This document shows positions 11,831-22,520 of a stretch of DNA of 64,000 nt, piece by piece. The DNA lies in assembly GCA_001695595.3 (NCBI GenBank), contig MBPM02000092.1, positions 215,819-279,818 on the forward strand. Reading direction: 5' to 3'. Numbering within the stretch: position 1 is the first letter of the stretch; every line of letters starts with the position of its first letter. The position numbers and the translations under genes are program-made. Source of the stretch: Plasmopara viticola (lineage: Eukaryota; Oomycota; Peronosporomycetes; Peronosporales; Peronosporaceae). A model generated the notes under the pieces. The model was given only the letters and a program-made list of their open reading frames with translations. It was not told the DNA's origin and made no database searches.

Positions 11831-12778
11831 TCAGCGTTGATTCTCGGCGTCACTTGACAATAAAAAAGACATCGCGAACTTGTGTGTTGCGGTAAAACGA
11901 CGGCAACTGGCATCTGCCTCGATTCGGTTACTACAACTTTTGTTACCGCAAAAGTTGCTATCGGCTTGGAGCATTTCAAGTGGTAACACGTTTCCGCGAA
12001 TATGCCCCGAAGCGTCAATATTTGCCGTTTCCAGCATACTTGCCACGTCTTGGTAGTTCCGAATTGCCGTAAACAGACCAGCCACAAAGTCAATAGTGGG
12101 ATTATAGCGACTCACTTTGCCATGCATGTCAAAGTGAAACACGACAGTCAATGGCAGTCGTACCGTAGAAGTTTGCAGGATTCGGTCGCGTAAACGCTTG
12201 TTTGAGAGAGTGTGGGGGAAGATATTGGTCCAAAGTTGACACGGTGGTCGAATGACAAGCATTGCACTTACTCGCCCCACTTTCACGTCCTGATTCAGAC
12301 AATCCACATTATATTCGCACTTTTCCAGCGAAAAATCACTAAAAAAATACGCAAAATTTGTCCAATATTGAAGAAGAAAATCGCGTCCAATTCGATCTTC
12401 AAATCGCACTTGGCTGCATGTTGCTGAGACGAGAAAATTTGCTTGTTGGTCTCGATTACCGGATTCAAAAACCATCACGTACTCGCGCATACACGAAAGA
12501 ATGTCCGACGCTTGCATTGCACCCGATTGAAATGACATCCCTGATAAATATTCTTGAAATCGGACTTGAGCTTTGTGGCGTGCAATGAGTCGCTTATCTA
12601 CCTCAATACGAAGACACTTTACTGATGACTCAAGGCGGTCCACATACTGTCGCTGTTTCTCTCGGTACCGTTGCTGTCGTTTGATCGAAGCTTTTGTAGT
12701 TACCTCCTGCTGGGTTGAATCTTGGTCAGCGTCATTGTTACAAAGTGGTGGGCATGGCTGAATTTGATACTGACTCAT
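11831..12778 (-). CDS. bZIP transcription factor, oomycete type
   Basis: 315 residues from ATG 12778 (MSQYQIQPCPP). The open frame extends upstream to about 12889, but only with a non-ATG start. Residues 29-60 form a basic region plus short zipper: KRQQRYREKQRQYVDRLE, with L49 and L56 in heptad register. The invariant Asn of canonical bZIP basic regions appears to be Arg34; substitutions at this position are a known trait of oomycete bZIPs. The remaining 250 residues are a single domain of the kind often found behind oomycete bZIPs, possibly PAS-like; I cannot name it. Expected role: nuclear DNA binding as a dimer. The DNA target is unknown. No intron is evident. Confidence 0.75.
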   Translation of the reverse strand: MSQYQIQPCPPLCNNDADQDSTQQEVTTKASIKRQQRYREKQRQYVDRLESSVKCLRIEVDKRLIARHKAQVRFQEYLSGMSFQSGAMQASDILSCMREYVMVFESGNRDQQANFLVSATCSQVRFEDRIGRDFLLQYWTNFAYFFSDFSLEKCEYNVDCLNQDVKVGRVSAMLVIRPPCQLWTNIFPHTLSNKRLRDRILQTSTVRLPLTVVFHFDMHGKVSRYNPTIDFVAGLFTAIRNYQDVASMLETANIDASGHIRGNVLPLEMLQADSNFCGNKSCSNRIEADASCRRFTATHKFAMSFLLSSDAENQR

Positions 12779-13038
12779 CGTCAAAAAGCAGATTTGACAA
12801 TGATTTCTTGCGTCGTTGCAACTAAATTCGTTAATTCTGTTCAGTCGCAGATAGTATATTTCTCTCAGATCCTTTTGTCCGTCGCACACACGATTTTCGA
12901 GCGGTAGCCAGCAATAAAATCGGAGTGCATGTAGCTAACTGAGACGTGACGGTGCGTCCTTGAACTGCAATGCGAACAACCGTGGGCCACATTGACTCAC
13001 GCGCTGTCATGATCCCATAACGTCGCTGAGCAATCATA

Positions 13039-16000
13039 TTAGCATTGTTGCTTTTCATCGACGCTCTGACGCGTCTGAAAGCAGGACATGTTGGTGTTGT
13101 CGTCATTGAGCCACGGCCATGCCTTAATGGCGTGCTTAAAGCAAGCATACGTCAAGGTGAATAGAGGCATAGAGGCGAATTTCAAACCCATATTCTTGGG
13201 GCTCAAAAGTGGATGGGAGGACAATGTACCAACCCGGAGGATATCTTCGCTTAGCTTTTGCCAGGACTCCACAAGGTGCATTGCTCACATACACCCCTCC
13301 TCCCGAGGTAGCACTTGCAAAGGCTAGTTTGGGATTCGTTGACAATAGCAAGTCGCCTTCTGATGTGCTTTCGAACACTGACACGTTAATAGAAGGAGCA
13401 ATAGACGCTACCACGGTTAAAGACTCCTTTAATGCTGCATCTGGCTTTGGCTCAAGGACTAATAATCGAGCTAACATATCGCATTCCTGTGTGATGTGCA
13501 CCAAATATTTTGGATTAAACGTGTAGCACCCAAAATTGAAGCACCCGGCAGCAGACCTATTGTGGAACTCCCACTTGCCTCGCAGTCTTGTAAATTTCAT
13601 ACCGTGGCCCTCAGCAGGAAGTTGACGGTAAGCGATACTTGATCCAGCAGGGGGATCGCTTACAACGCGCAGTGTAAATTTGCCTTGAACGCCTTGTTTA
13701 AACGTAGATGGAATCAGCACGACATCATGCAAGCCAGCAGCCAGAATCGACGCTTCTATCTCGATAAAGCAAAACCCAGGACGGTATTCCCCAGAACTGA
13801 GCACTTTAAATGACTTGTTCTCTGTATCAGCATTGCCTGCAGCGTATAAACCACAAACTCGCTCGCGCGTGTGCAAAGCTGCACGCAAGTTGATCGGAAA
13901 TGGAAACGCTTGGGGATTTTTGGAGTAAAAACTTTCTGTTTCGAGAAAGAAATAAAGAGAACGACATGGACGTTGCAACTGTAAATGAAACTGAGGATTG
14001 TCCATAAAAGTCGAAAAAAATGGCCGTCCGCCAGCACAAGTCGAGTCCCAAGCACTTGAAATCACGATCGACGTTGGTGAACTCGTCACAAATGGTGGAA
14101 TGGCCTCACAGATAAATGGATGAGTTGAAAAAACGGACAACGTGTAGTCGAGGGACGCTATGTTTTCATACTGTGACGCCACAAGAGTGAACGAAGGCTC
14201 GGAATCGTGTGCTAAGTCCAAATCCAAACTCACGAGTGTGTGCGGGTTATTGCTGTACGTTCCTCGAGACACCGCGCAGTGGTTGTAGAACATGCGTTTT
14301 CCAGGTATACCGCGATAAATGTGCAGTGTCAAAAACTGCTGAGTCGATGAGTCAGTGTCGCGTTCGATGGTGCTTACATGCCTCGACAGCAGAATCCACA
14401 CAGTGCAAGACGTAGCTCCTGCCGTTGCTCCTACTTGTAGATACGCGCTCTTGCTGAAAATTAAAGAGTACTGAGGATTAAATGCAAGAGTGAGTGAATC
14501 GTTCACGAGTCCAACTTCGACAGGCCAACGATCATGGCAAACTTCTTTGTACGGAAAAAGTTCAGGATTCCAGTTCATGTACAAACTTTCAAAGTATTGC
14601 TTTACGGATTCAAAGTCCATCCAGAATAAACCCTCGTCTCGTTCATCACTAGCTTCCTCCAAGTCAGACACCTCAGGAGCGTAGAACTGACGTTGATACG
14701 CACGCAACTCGTCACCAATGGCGCTGTCCCATCGAGAGTGATCATATCGAGAATATGGTCCCTTCCAGCTCATTTTACGCCAAGGATTTTTTACTTGCAA
14801 AAGTCGTACCTTTTTGCCTTTTTGAGCCAAGTCAGTTAATTCGTACACGTTGAGTACAGCGTAGACGTGCACAGGAACAAGCCCAATTTGTTTGGCTTTT
14901 GGTTTTGAGATGTCTCCTGTGGACATTGCAATAATGCAGTCTCCATAATGAAACGCACTTTTAAGCTGCTCCCATAGTCTATCTTCTTTAGTAGGTGCGT
15001 CGAGAAGCTCAGAAACCGGAATGCGCTCTGGTATCCATCCCGTGAGAGCAAACAAATCAATGCCTGAATTTCCACCAGGAAAGTCATAGCCTCCATTCAG
15101 CTTTAAATAGGCCTTTTCAATGAGACTAACCCAGAGCTCATTTTTGCGGGTCGTACAACTGGACAAAAGCTGTCCGGAAGACGCACTTACTGGCAACAAA
15201 TCGTCAATAACAATTTTACGTGGAACACCGTTGGCCCACAACTTTACCACATATTTCCCTAGAGGATTATAAAGCGGTTGGTGTGTTTTGGAATCAGCAG
15301 GAAAAATAATGTTTGTAATTAAACATTTTTTAAATCGTTGCTCGTACGCTGCAGCGATACACAAGGATGCAACAAACGAACAGTCAGTGACAATATCCTG
15401 CTTTACCACCAATGGGTTTACTCCTCCCGGTGCAATCATCACAGGTACGTGGCCGCCGCACATCGCCGCATACTCGCTCGGCCTTAACCAGGTTGCGTCT
15501 CTTTTCTTTTGCTTCAGCGATAGCGGCACAAGTCCATCAGGATCTGTAAATAATTCCGGCAGACTGAAGTTCTCGTTAGCGTCCAAGTTGTCAACCCAAG
15601 GTACAAACAAGTGTCCATTTATGTGTGACGACCTGCGCAGTACGTCCAATTCCTGGACCGTGTAAGCATCTCCCGGCTTCTTCTCTTCGCTTACTTGCTC
15701 TATAATTTTTTGTGTCTCGACCAAAGCTACCGAAGCGGATAAGTTACTTGACGCCACGTCAACGGTCTTGTGCTGCACCGTTGGCGGCTCTGGCCACTGC
15801 AATGCTGCAATGTTCACCTTCTCACTCCTGTCTTCATCGATCTTCTGTACCTGATTTTGCGTTGTCTGAGTCTGTGCCTTAAGACTGGATATATGATTAA
15901 TAATATACTCGAGCTGTTCCTTAAGTGCCGCTTTGGCTGCCGTCTCGTTGCTTGATACTGCGTTAAGCGCTTGCATGTACTTTTCCGCGGCGGCAATATA

Positions 16001-16309
16001 TTTGTTGACGACGACATCAGTCGTGGCATTGCAGGACTCTTCAATTTCGTTTGCTTCTGCGTGTTGCTTCATGGCACGCGCCAATAAGAGATCGCTCGAC
16101 TGCTGCAACGTTACCATGCGCGTCGTCAATTCGTCAATCGTGAGCTGCAGACGCTCGCGTTGTGATGCTGACTCGACGACCGCCAGGCGCTTATAGGTAC
16201 TCAGTGCCTGTTGATACAGCACCAGAGCCTGTTCCATTTGGCCTATGCCTTCAGAGCTCTGTGCCTGCTCGACCGCCGCCAGCGCCTCGGCGTAGTGCCG
16301 CCCTGCCAT
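13039..16309 (-). CDS. CAPN7: calpain-7-like cysteine protease with MIT domain
   Basis: Proposed CDS: complement(join(13039..13074,13151..16309)), 1064 residues. Without the last 76-bp intron (GTATGC...TTTCAG) the frame ends at 13136 with 1057 residues. Residues 1-75 form a MIT-type helical bundle (YAEALAAVEQAQ, ALVLYQQALSTYKRL), which binds ESCRT-III tails; a second MIT-like stretch is around 75-145. The calpain core has the catalytic triad: C310 in DIVTDCSFVASL, His near 480 in LVPVHVYAVLN and Asn near 505 in VKNPWRKMSW. C2-like beta domains follow. This order matches calpain-7/PalB, which acts at endosomes and in fungal pH signalling. It is divergent from the next gene with a 98-bp gap. 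Confidence 0.88.
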
Positions 16310-16407
16310 GCTTTTGACGGTCGATTTAATTGTAGCAGTGGGAATTTAACAGGATGAAATAAATAACTTTTTTTTCATTTGCGAAGTAAAATCGTACGGA
16401 CGACACC
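16310..16407. promoter_or_regulatory. 98-bp bidirectional promoter region
   Basis: Lies between the ATG of the calpain-7 gene (minus) and the ATG of the next gene (plus). It includes a T-rich run ending in ttttcattt at about 16371-16380, which resembles the oomycete initiator (TCAYTYY-like) on the plus strand, 28 bp before the ATG. Both promoters must fit in or overlap this gap. Confidence 0.45.
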
Positions 16408-17074
16408 ATGACCGGCAAAGACGCGTGGAAACCCTTTATTAAGTTTGAGTATCAAAAGCTGCTGCCTGCTGAGCTTCGAAACAAGGTGCATCAATCGCTG
16501 TGATGCCATAAAGAATCTATCGATAACTCTAATGTTTCGAATCTACTGGCTGTAGCTGCGCAAGATGCTTGTCTTTACGGAAGCGGTGGGCTCTAAGCAG
16601 TTGAACCAGTCGCCTGCTCTATCGCAGGGCTATCGCTACCCGTCACCCGACAAACAAGCAGAGGGTGTATTTGTGCCATCCAGTGACTCCAAGGAAAGCA
16701 TCTACAACATCAATTACTACACGCGCGACATTCGCCGCTTTCCGTTCCCTATTGAAGTGGGTGTGCATCCCTCTATCCCCGTTGAGAAACGCGTCGAGAT
16801 CCCGGCGGACGCTAAACGTGGGTCGCCAGGAAACAAGAGTCCGGCCGTGCTGAGCTATGATCCTACGGGCACGCGGTCGGCCATGAGTACAACTCACGAA
16901 GCGCGCGACAAGCTCATTTTACAACATGTTTCCACGCACAATGTGCGCTTTGAGTGGGAGGGCGACGCTGAAAAGGAAATTCTTGAGGATTGTGAGGCGA
17001 AGAACCTGCCGCCCGCCCCTGGTCGCCCATTTGTGTGGGATTTCCCTTCGCAAAGTCGGGTTATGCGTTGGTAA
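16408..17074 (+). CDS. conserved-looking small protein of unknown function
   Basis: Proposed CDS: join(16408..16485,16556..17074), about 198 residues. Exon 1 encodes MTGKDAWKPFIKFEYQKLL. The acceptor is either at 16555 (adds LRK) or 16564; both keep the frame. I do not recognise the family. The protein is soluble, rich in Pro and charged residues, has no signal peptide or membrane segment, and ends with the tryptophan-containing block FVWDFPSQSRVMRW. Splicing and codon texture like the neighbours support a real gene. Nuclear-encoded respiratory subunits of protists can have this look, but that is only a guess. Confidence 0.65.
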
Positions 17075-17144
17075 AATGCCCAGGAATAAAATGAGCCCAT
17101 TTCGTAATTTGGGTCTTTTAAAATAAATTCATTTGGGTTGTTCT

Positions 17145-17155
17145 CTCATTTTTTC
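17145..17155 (+). promoter_or_regulatory. initiator-like motif upstream of the FN3/coiled-coil gene
   Basis: The sequence ctcattttttc lies 25 bp before the ATG at 17180 and fits the oomycete initiator pattern TCAYTYY. The upstream gene ends only 105 bp before this ATG, so transcription must start close by. Confidence 0.35.
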
Positions 17156-17179
17156 TGCGATAACTTTTTGACACTAAGA

Positions 17180-18414
17180 ATGCAGTTAACCGTGATGCCG
17201 GAGCTGCCAGCGCTACCCGCGCCCGAAATTATAGCCAAGACGGACCAATCCATCACATTGCGTGTGGAGCAGTTCCAACATGTAGACGGTGACGCACAAC
17301 TCAAGCTGCAGGCGGTTGGTTGCGATCTATTTTTTCCAACCTGAGATGTTGAATGTTTAACCTACTTTACAGAGCCACAGCGAGCATGGTTACGTCTACT
17401 ACTCGTGGATCGACTCGGAGCTTTTTGTGAACAAAATGTTTCCCGTTAAGGGGCTTAAGCCTAACACAGTGCGGCATTGTTGCTAATTTTCGGATGTAGT
17501 CTATTTAATAACTCTTAAATACTGCCCTACAGACGTACGTATTTCGCGTGCGCGTGGTGCATGAGACCAAGCGCCAGTGTGGCGAATGGTCACCATTGAC
17601 GCCAAATGCGCGCACGTTTACGGAAGAAGAGGATGCAAAACGCTCGGGGACAGTTTTTGAACACGCGTTAAAATTGGAGCGTGAGCAGAAGAGTCTCTTG
17701 CAAGGTCAGATCTCCAAGCTCACGTGCATTTTAAACGAACGTAAGGCAGCGCGTGAATGTGAGAACAAAGTGCAGCAGCATGAGGATATGCTGGCTAGTC
17801 GTCGCGTCATTGACTCGAGGCTCATTAAGCTACAAAAGGAACTGAGTACACAAACGGCAGCGCTGCAGACGGTCAAAAGTCAACGAGCTGCAGATGAGAT
17901 GATGATTTCGGAGCTACTCAATGAACAAGAGAAGCTACGGGCTGCGCAGATTGAGCAACAGGGACAAGTACAGTACGAATTGGAGATGCAAACTTTACGC
18001 GAACAGCTGGAGAGGAATGAAGAAGCGCTTCGCAAGCATCAAGAGCAAGTGAGTGTCAGTCAGGAGCAGATTAAGAAATATGAAACATCATTAGAGTCGA
18101 AAAAGAGCGAGATTGTACAAAAGGAGGAAGAAGTCGAGAGGATTATGGCCGACTGTGACCGAATGGTGCAGGAACAAGCAGATCTGGCTCATGTAAAGCA
18201 GCTTGAAGTGGAAGATGCGCTCTTGGAAGCCAAGACATCTTTAGAACAACAGCTGGATATCAATACGTACTTGCGGGAAGAGGTGTCACGGCTCCGAGAG
18301 GAAAATCACCATTTAAAGAATCAAATTCAAGAAGTGGACTCGGAAATTGTACCCAAGCTGGTACGTCTCGAGGACGAGAACGAGCAGCTTCGCGCACAGC
18401 TAAGTCGACGGTAG
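17180..18414 (+). CDS. fibronectin type III and coiled-coil protein
   Basis: Proposed CDS: join(17180..17314,17373..17468,17533..18414), 370 residues, with phase 0 introns of 58 and 64 bp. Joining the three exons yields one FN3 domain over residues 1-105: LPALPAPEIIAKTDQSITL, then YVYYSWIDSELF, then GLKPNTTYVFRVRVV and CGEWSPLT, giving the Tyr/Trp core and the typical LxPxTxYxFRVR strand. From about residue 120 to the end the protein is a long charged coiled coil (Glu/Gln/Lys/Leu heptads, for example LREEVSRLREENHHLKNQI). It is intracellular (no signal peptide) and probably a scaffold; a cytoskeletal or ciliary role is possible but not shown. The stop codon is 101 bp from the stop of the convergent RRN3 gene. 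Confidence 0.75.
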
Positions 18415-18515
18415 TGAGGGTGGTGATAGTGTCTTGCTTACTACGGACTTTGGCTAATGTATACTCTATGGGATATATACTGGTATTTTGCTGCAACTTT
18501 AATAAATTCATTCTT

Positions 18516-20920
18516 TTAAAACCCATCGTCTTCGTCTTCATCAAAACCAAGCGTGAATGCGTCGGTAGCACCAAGAGGGGGAAGTCTTGATGGCGGGGAA
18601 CTCGCCGACAGAGCAGGAGATGGATTGAACATCGTACGTGCTGGCAATGGTCGTTTGGATGCTGGACGATCATCATCATGAAACTCTCTAGCGTCGTAAG
18701 ACGAGCCAAGTGACATGTTGCAGGATCGACTGAGACTACCCATGTAGCTATCAGCGCCATACGAGGCATTGGTTGAACTAATTGGCTTCGGTATGCTTCC
18801 AGCCATACTCACATCTTCGTCAACTAAATCTTCTTCACTTTCGTCATCCTCGTCCTCTGATATTTCCTGCATCTGATGGATCGTAGCCTTAACAGAATTC
18901 AGTAGATTGGCATTTTCACTTGAGGTCGGATCCGCGTGTTTCCAGTACAAATACAACGGACCAATGTACCGAAAAGAACGACGCAAGAGATATGGATCGA
19001 ATGGAAAGAACGTCTCGAGAGGTTGACGTTGACCGAGCAAAGTAGATACAGGGACGGATCCTGCCGTGGGCTTCTTAGAATGTTCCATGGATTTGGCGCT
19101 TTTAGTGGCTGAAACCGTAGCCGTGCCAATTGCTTGATCGATACGCTCGAGACATTCTTCGGACACTAAATCAAATGCTTCCACTAGGTTAAGAAACTCA
19201 GTTGCCACTGTTTGTTGACAATATGCTAGTGGGCAATAGCCACCACTCGTAAGTAGTAGCCGTTCCCAGCCAAGACTTCGCAAAAACTCATAGCCAGCAC
19301 CGTTGTCACTGGTAGCAATCTCCAATCCACGAAAGCATAGCATATAGCACACAGTCTGCAAGGAAGAGATAAAAATGCTTTCCTGGAAGCCTCGTACACT
19401 ACTAATTTCTACCTTCTCAGATTCTTCAAGCACTCGTTCGTCTGGTTCAGCAGCTATTTCGTCCGCATAATCTTCCAACTTGTCGTGTTGGTTTTGCTGT
19501 GCAGCGTCGTAAATGTCCATTTGGCCATGTAACCACTTGAGTAAATGGTATAGAGCTTTCTGAAGATAGGCTACGGAAATGTACTTGGCGCGAGCAAGAA
19601 AACTGGCCAAATAGGCACCACAACTTTGACGTGTGGTAGGAGGTGTCTGTGGGTCCAGTGATGTTGCAAGAAGCTGCGAGATGAACACGTCTTGAAATTG
19701 GGGATCCATACGACATACGTAGAACAGCAAGAACTGTGGATACTTGGAGCGATGGGTGTTTAGAATCGAATGTTCAAAGACCTTGAGCAAATACTTGAAT
19801 ATCAAGGCCGCTTTGCGCACGTCTACGGTATTGTCTCGATCGCCGTCCTTTATGAAAAAGGTGCAATCAGAAGACGCCGATGGAGTTGATGAAGATGTAG
19901 CGAACTGTGTAATGTGCTCAAACATCACGAGCATCATCTCATCCAGTTTGTCGGCCATCTCGTCCACCTGTCCCGACAAATTGTCAGGCGGTAGCAAGTC
20001 GTCGTCGATAAAATCATCCATCGTGAACATATCCTCTTCACTCTCATCTAATTTAATCTCCACGTCGATCGCTACAAGCTGGTCAAGCACCAGTCCTAGC
20101 ACGCGCTCACGCAAGCCACCCACATATCCCGTGACACGCAGTACATTGCGTAAATACGCTACCTGACTCAAAGTATCCATTCGCTTGTGTGGAAAGTGTT
20201 CACACAAAATTGGAAATAAGACATTAGCTGCTGTTGGCACCAGCGTGAGGACACGCTCAAGTGTCTGATGTGCGGCTTCAAACCGTTTTTGAATACATTC
20301 GTCCAAATCTGGTTTTCCTGCACTTTGCTCTAAATCTGCTTCAACCGGTTTATCGAAATTAAAAGCTCCACTACCGCTAACTTTGGCTGGTGTCTGAAGT
20401 CCCTCCTTTTCAATCGTAACGAGACCTTGAAGGTCTGGTGGCAATTCCTTCTTCTGTGGGCGACGCATATTACGTACGAGCATGTGCAGTGTAGGAACCA
20501 CGTAAACTGTGTTTGAGGACACCAAATGCACGATAAAATTTGTGTACTCCTCGACCTCGAATGAGTCGCCGCTGGCTAATAGGTCGAACTTAAACAACAC
20601 ATCCATTAGCGCACGATATGCTCGAGGTTCACGAGCCATCGTGGAAATGCAGCGCGGCAAAGCGCGAAAAATCTTACGACGAGCGGCAACAGATGCCGGT
20701 ACAAGCGTCAGCTGCTGGATGAGGAAGTGGTAGCTCTTGGCATTACCCTGAAGAGAACGAAGTGAGTGAGCGACTTGCTGAGAAAGTAGAAGCCTTAAAT
20801 CACCTTGATGACTAGATCCAGTGCATTGTCAATAAAATGCTGCATGTTCACCACCTCTTCCTCGGTCGGTGAGGTCGACACGGCCAGTGTCGAGTTCCCG
20901 AACATCGCGCTTCCAGCCAT
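18516..20920 (-). CDS. RRN3: RNA polymerase I initiation factor RRN3 (TIF-IA)
   Basis: Proposed CDS: complement(join(18516..20747,20804..20920)), 782 residues, with a 56-bp phase 0 intron. Exon 1 encodes MAGSAMFGNSTLAVS, and exon 2 opens with GNAKSYHFLIQQLTL. RRN3 bridges RNA polymerase I to the promoter factors on rDNA and is the growth-controlled step of rRNA synthesis. Family blocks visible: EEYTNFIVHLVSSNTVYVVP, then a central acidic segment (ESEEDMFTMDDFIDDD), and the conserved HSILNTHRSKYPQFLLFYVC with SCGAYLASFLARAKYI. The C-terminus is acidic and serine-rich (ISEDEDDESEEDLVDEDVS), typical of the phosphorylated tail. Length exceeds the human protein through such low-complexity insertions. 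Confidence 0.92.
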
Positions 20921-22399
20921 TTTTCGAGTTTTCGATGATGACGTTACCAGCTATCTGTCAATCATAAAACACAATTAAATGTTTATGGAATGCTACAACA
21001 TTAATCAAACACCACATTTTTCTAAAAAAAATAAGCATACTGGATGCATGTTTAAGTAATCAGCTATGAGTCTCGCTCATGCAAGCATTCATTTTGACGC
21101 ATTGCGATAACATATGCAGCGAGAAGCCAACTAATATGACTAGCAATTTAGCAAAAGCACAAGCTTTATAATAAGTCACAAATAGACAATTGCCTTCTTA
21201 GCAAAAAAGGTGGCAGATGAATGGTTCTTGGCGTCGAGACAATCGGAGAAGGACTTTTACAGCGGTCGTTTAACGTTTTCCGCATAATTGTTCAATACGG
21301 CTTTGCCGCGCCCAGAAAATATAGCCACGCAAAATTGGTCTTCGCCGTAGAACACTTGAAAGGTGGTTCGTGTCATACCGGGGTAGCAAAATCGTGAGGG
21401 AACTCGCGACGCGTCTTTTAAAACGTCCATTTTGTCCTGATATAGAAACTCAAGTTCGACAAGGTCAGAAAATTTAAAAGATACTGCCCAGGGCTCGGCC
21501 GAGGAATACGAAGATTGCTTATGATGTCACAGAAAATGAGAACCACCACGTGTTTTGAACTATGTGGTCTACGTCATTATCTATTATACGGAGACGTACT
21601 CGCCGAGTGAGGAACAAGAGACCCAGTATAAGGCTCAAAGCGAAGATATGGCTACAATAATGTCAGATTCTCGAGCTGTTTTCGGTCGATGAGACAAGAG
21701 GACAGATGGTATCCGAGCGTCATCAAATATGTATACCGTGCTGTAGTGGCAATTACCGGGTGACGAAGAACGCGACAGGTAGATGGCAAATCGTGTAAGC
21801 TTTCAAAAAAGCTAGCAGTACGATCGTCCCTACCCAGACATCAAATTTTCGAAAAAACATGATCTTGGACTTCATGTCTGGTAGCGAAGTATGGAGCACT
21901 GTGATGGAGCGGATTGCGCAGAGCTTTCAATACCTCAATTATACACTGTGCCCTAGACTGCTGACTTGCAAAGAATTTTCTTTGATAAGTGAGGTTGGTT
22001 AGTACCTCACCTTGTGCAAACGCAAGAGAGACTACTTACAATTCAACGATGGCTCTCGACTCAGTCGTGCTTGCTGGATAATCTTCCAATGCCGTTTTAG
22101 TGAAATGTAGCGCTGCATAAAAATTCGAAAAGCGCTTCACAAACATGACTGATCATATCGGCTACTGTTATCCTTGCGCACCCGTTCCTCTTTGGAGCTC
22201 GATCGCTTTCAGTAGCAAGGAGAAACTGATCGGAGTCCGACCAAGCTCAAATTCGTGTCGATAGAAGCATGAGTCCCGTCAAGTCTCTGACCTTGTTCTA
22301 AGCTTAAAACTTGCAGAACGTTATCTCTATGACTCACCAGCTCCTACTTCAAACTGCGAGCTGATCTTTATTTGATTTTATAGGATTTATCTATATATC

Positions 22400-22520
22400 T
22401 TATGATTGCTATCTAGCAAAGCAATAATTCCTATAAACATTCATTAAGCAATGATCATTGGTCCATGTACTGCTTTTCTAACAACTCATTAGTACTTAGA
22501 GCTGTCATCTTTATGATGTT
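22400..22520. repeat. dispersed degenerate repeat, copy 3
   Basis: Contains gatcattggtccatgtact close to the word found near 8709, with a matching 5' context (cattaagcaa versus tattaagcag). Confidence 0.35.

Noticed and set aside
21860..21960. Possible gypsy integrase start (MILDFMSGS)
   Set aside because: One short peptide with no neighbouring integrase or RT motifs is not enough.
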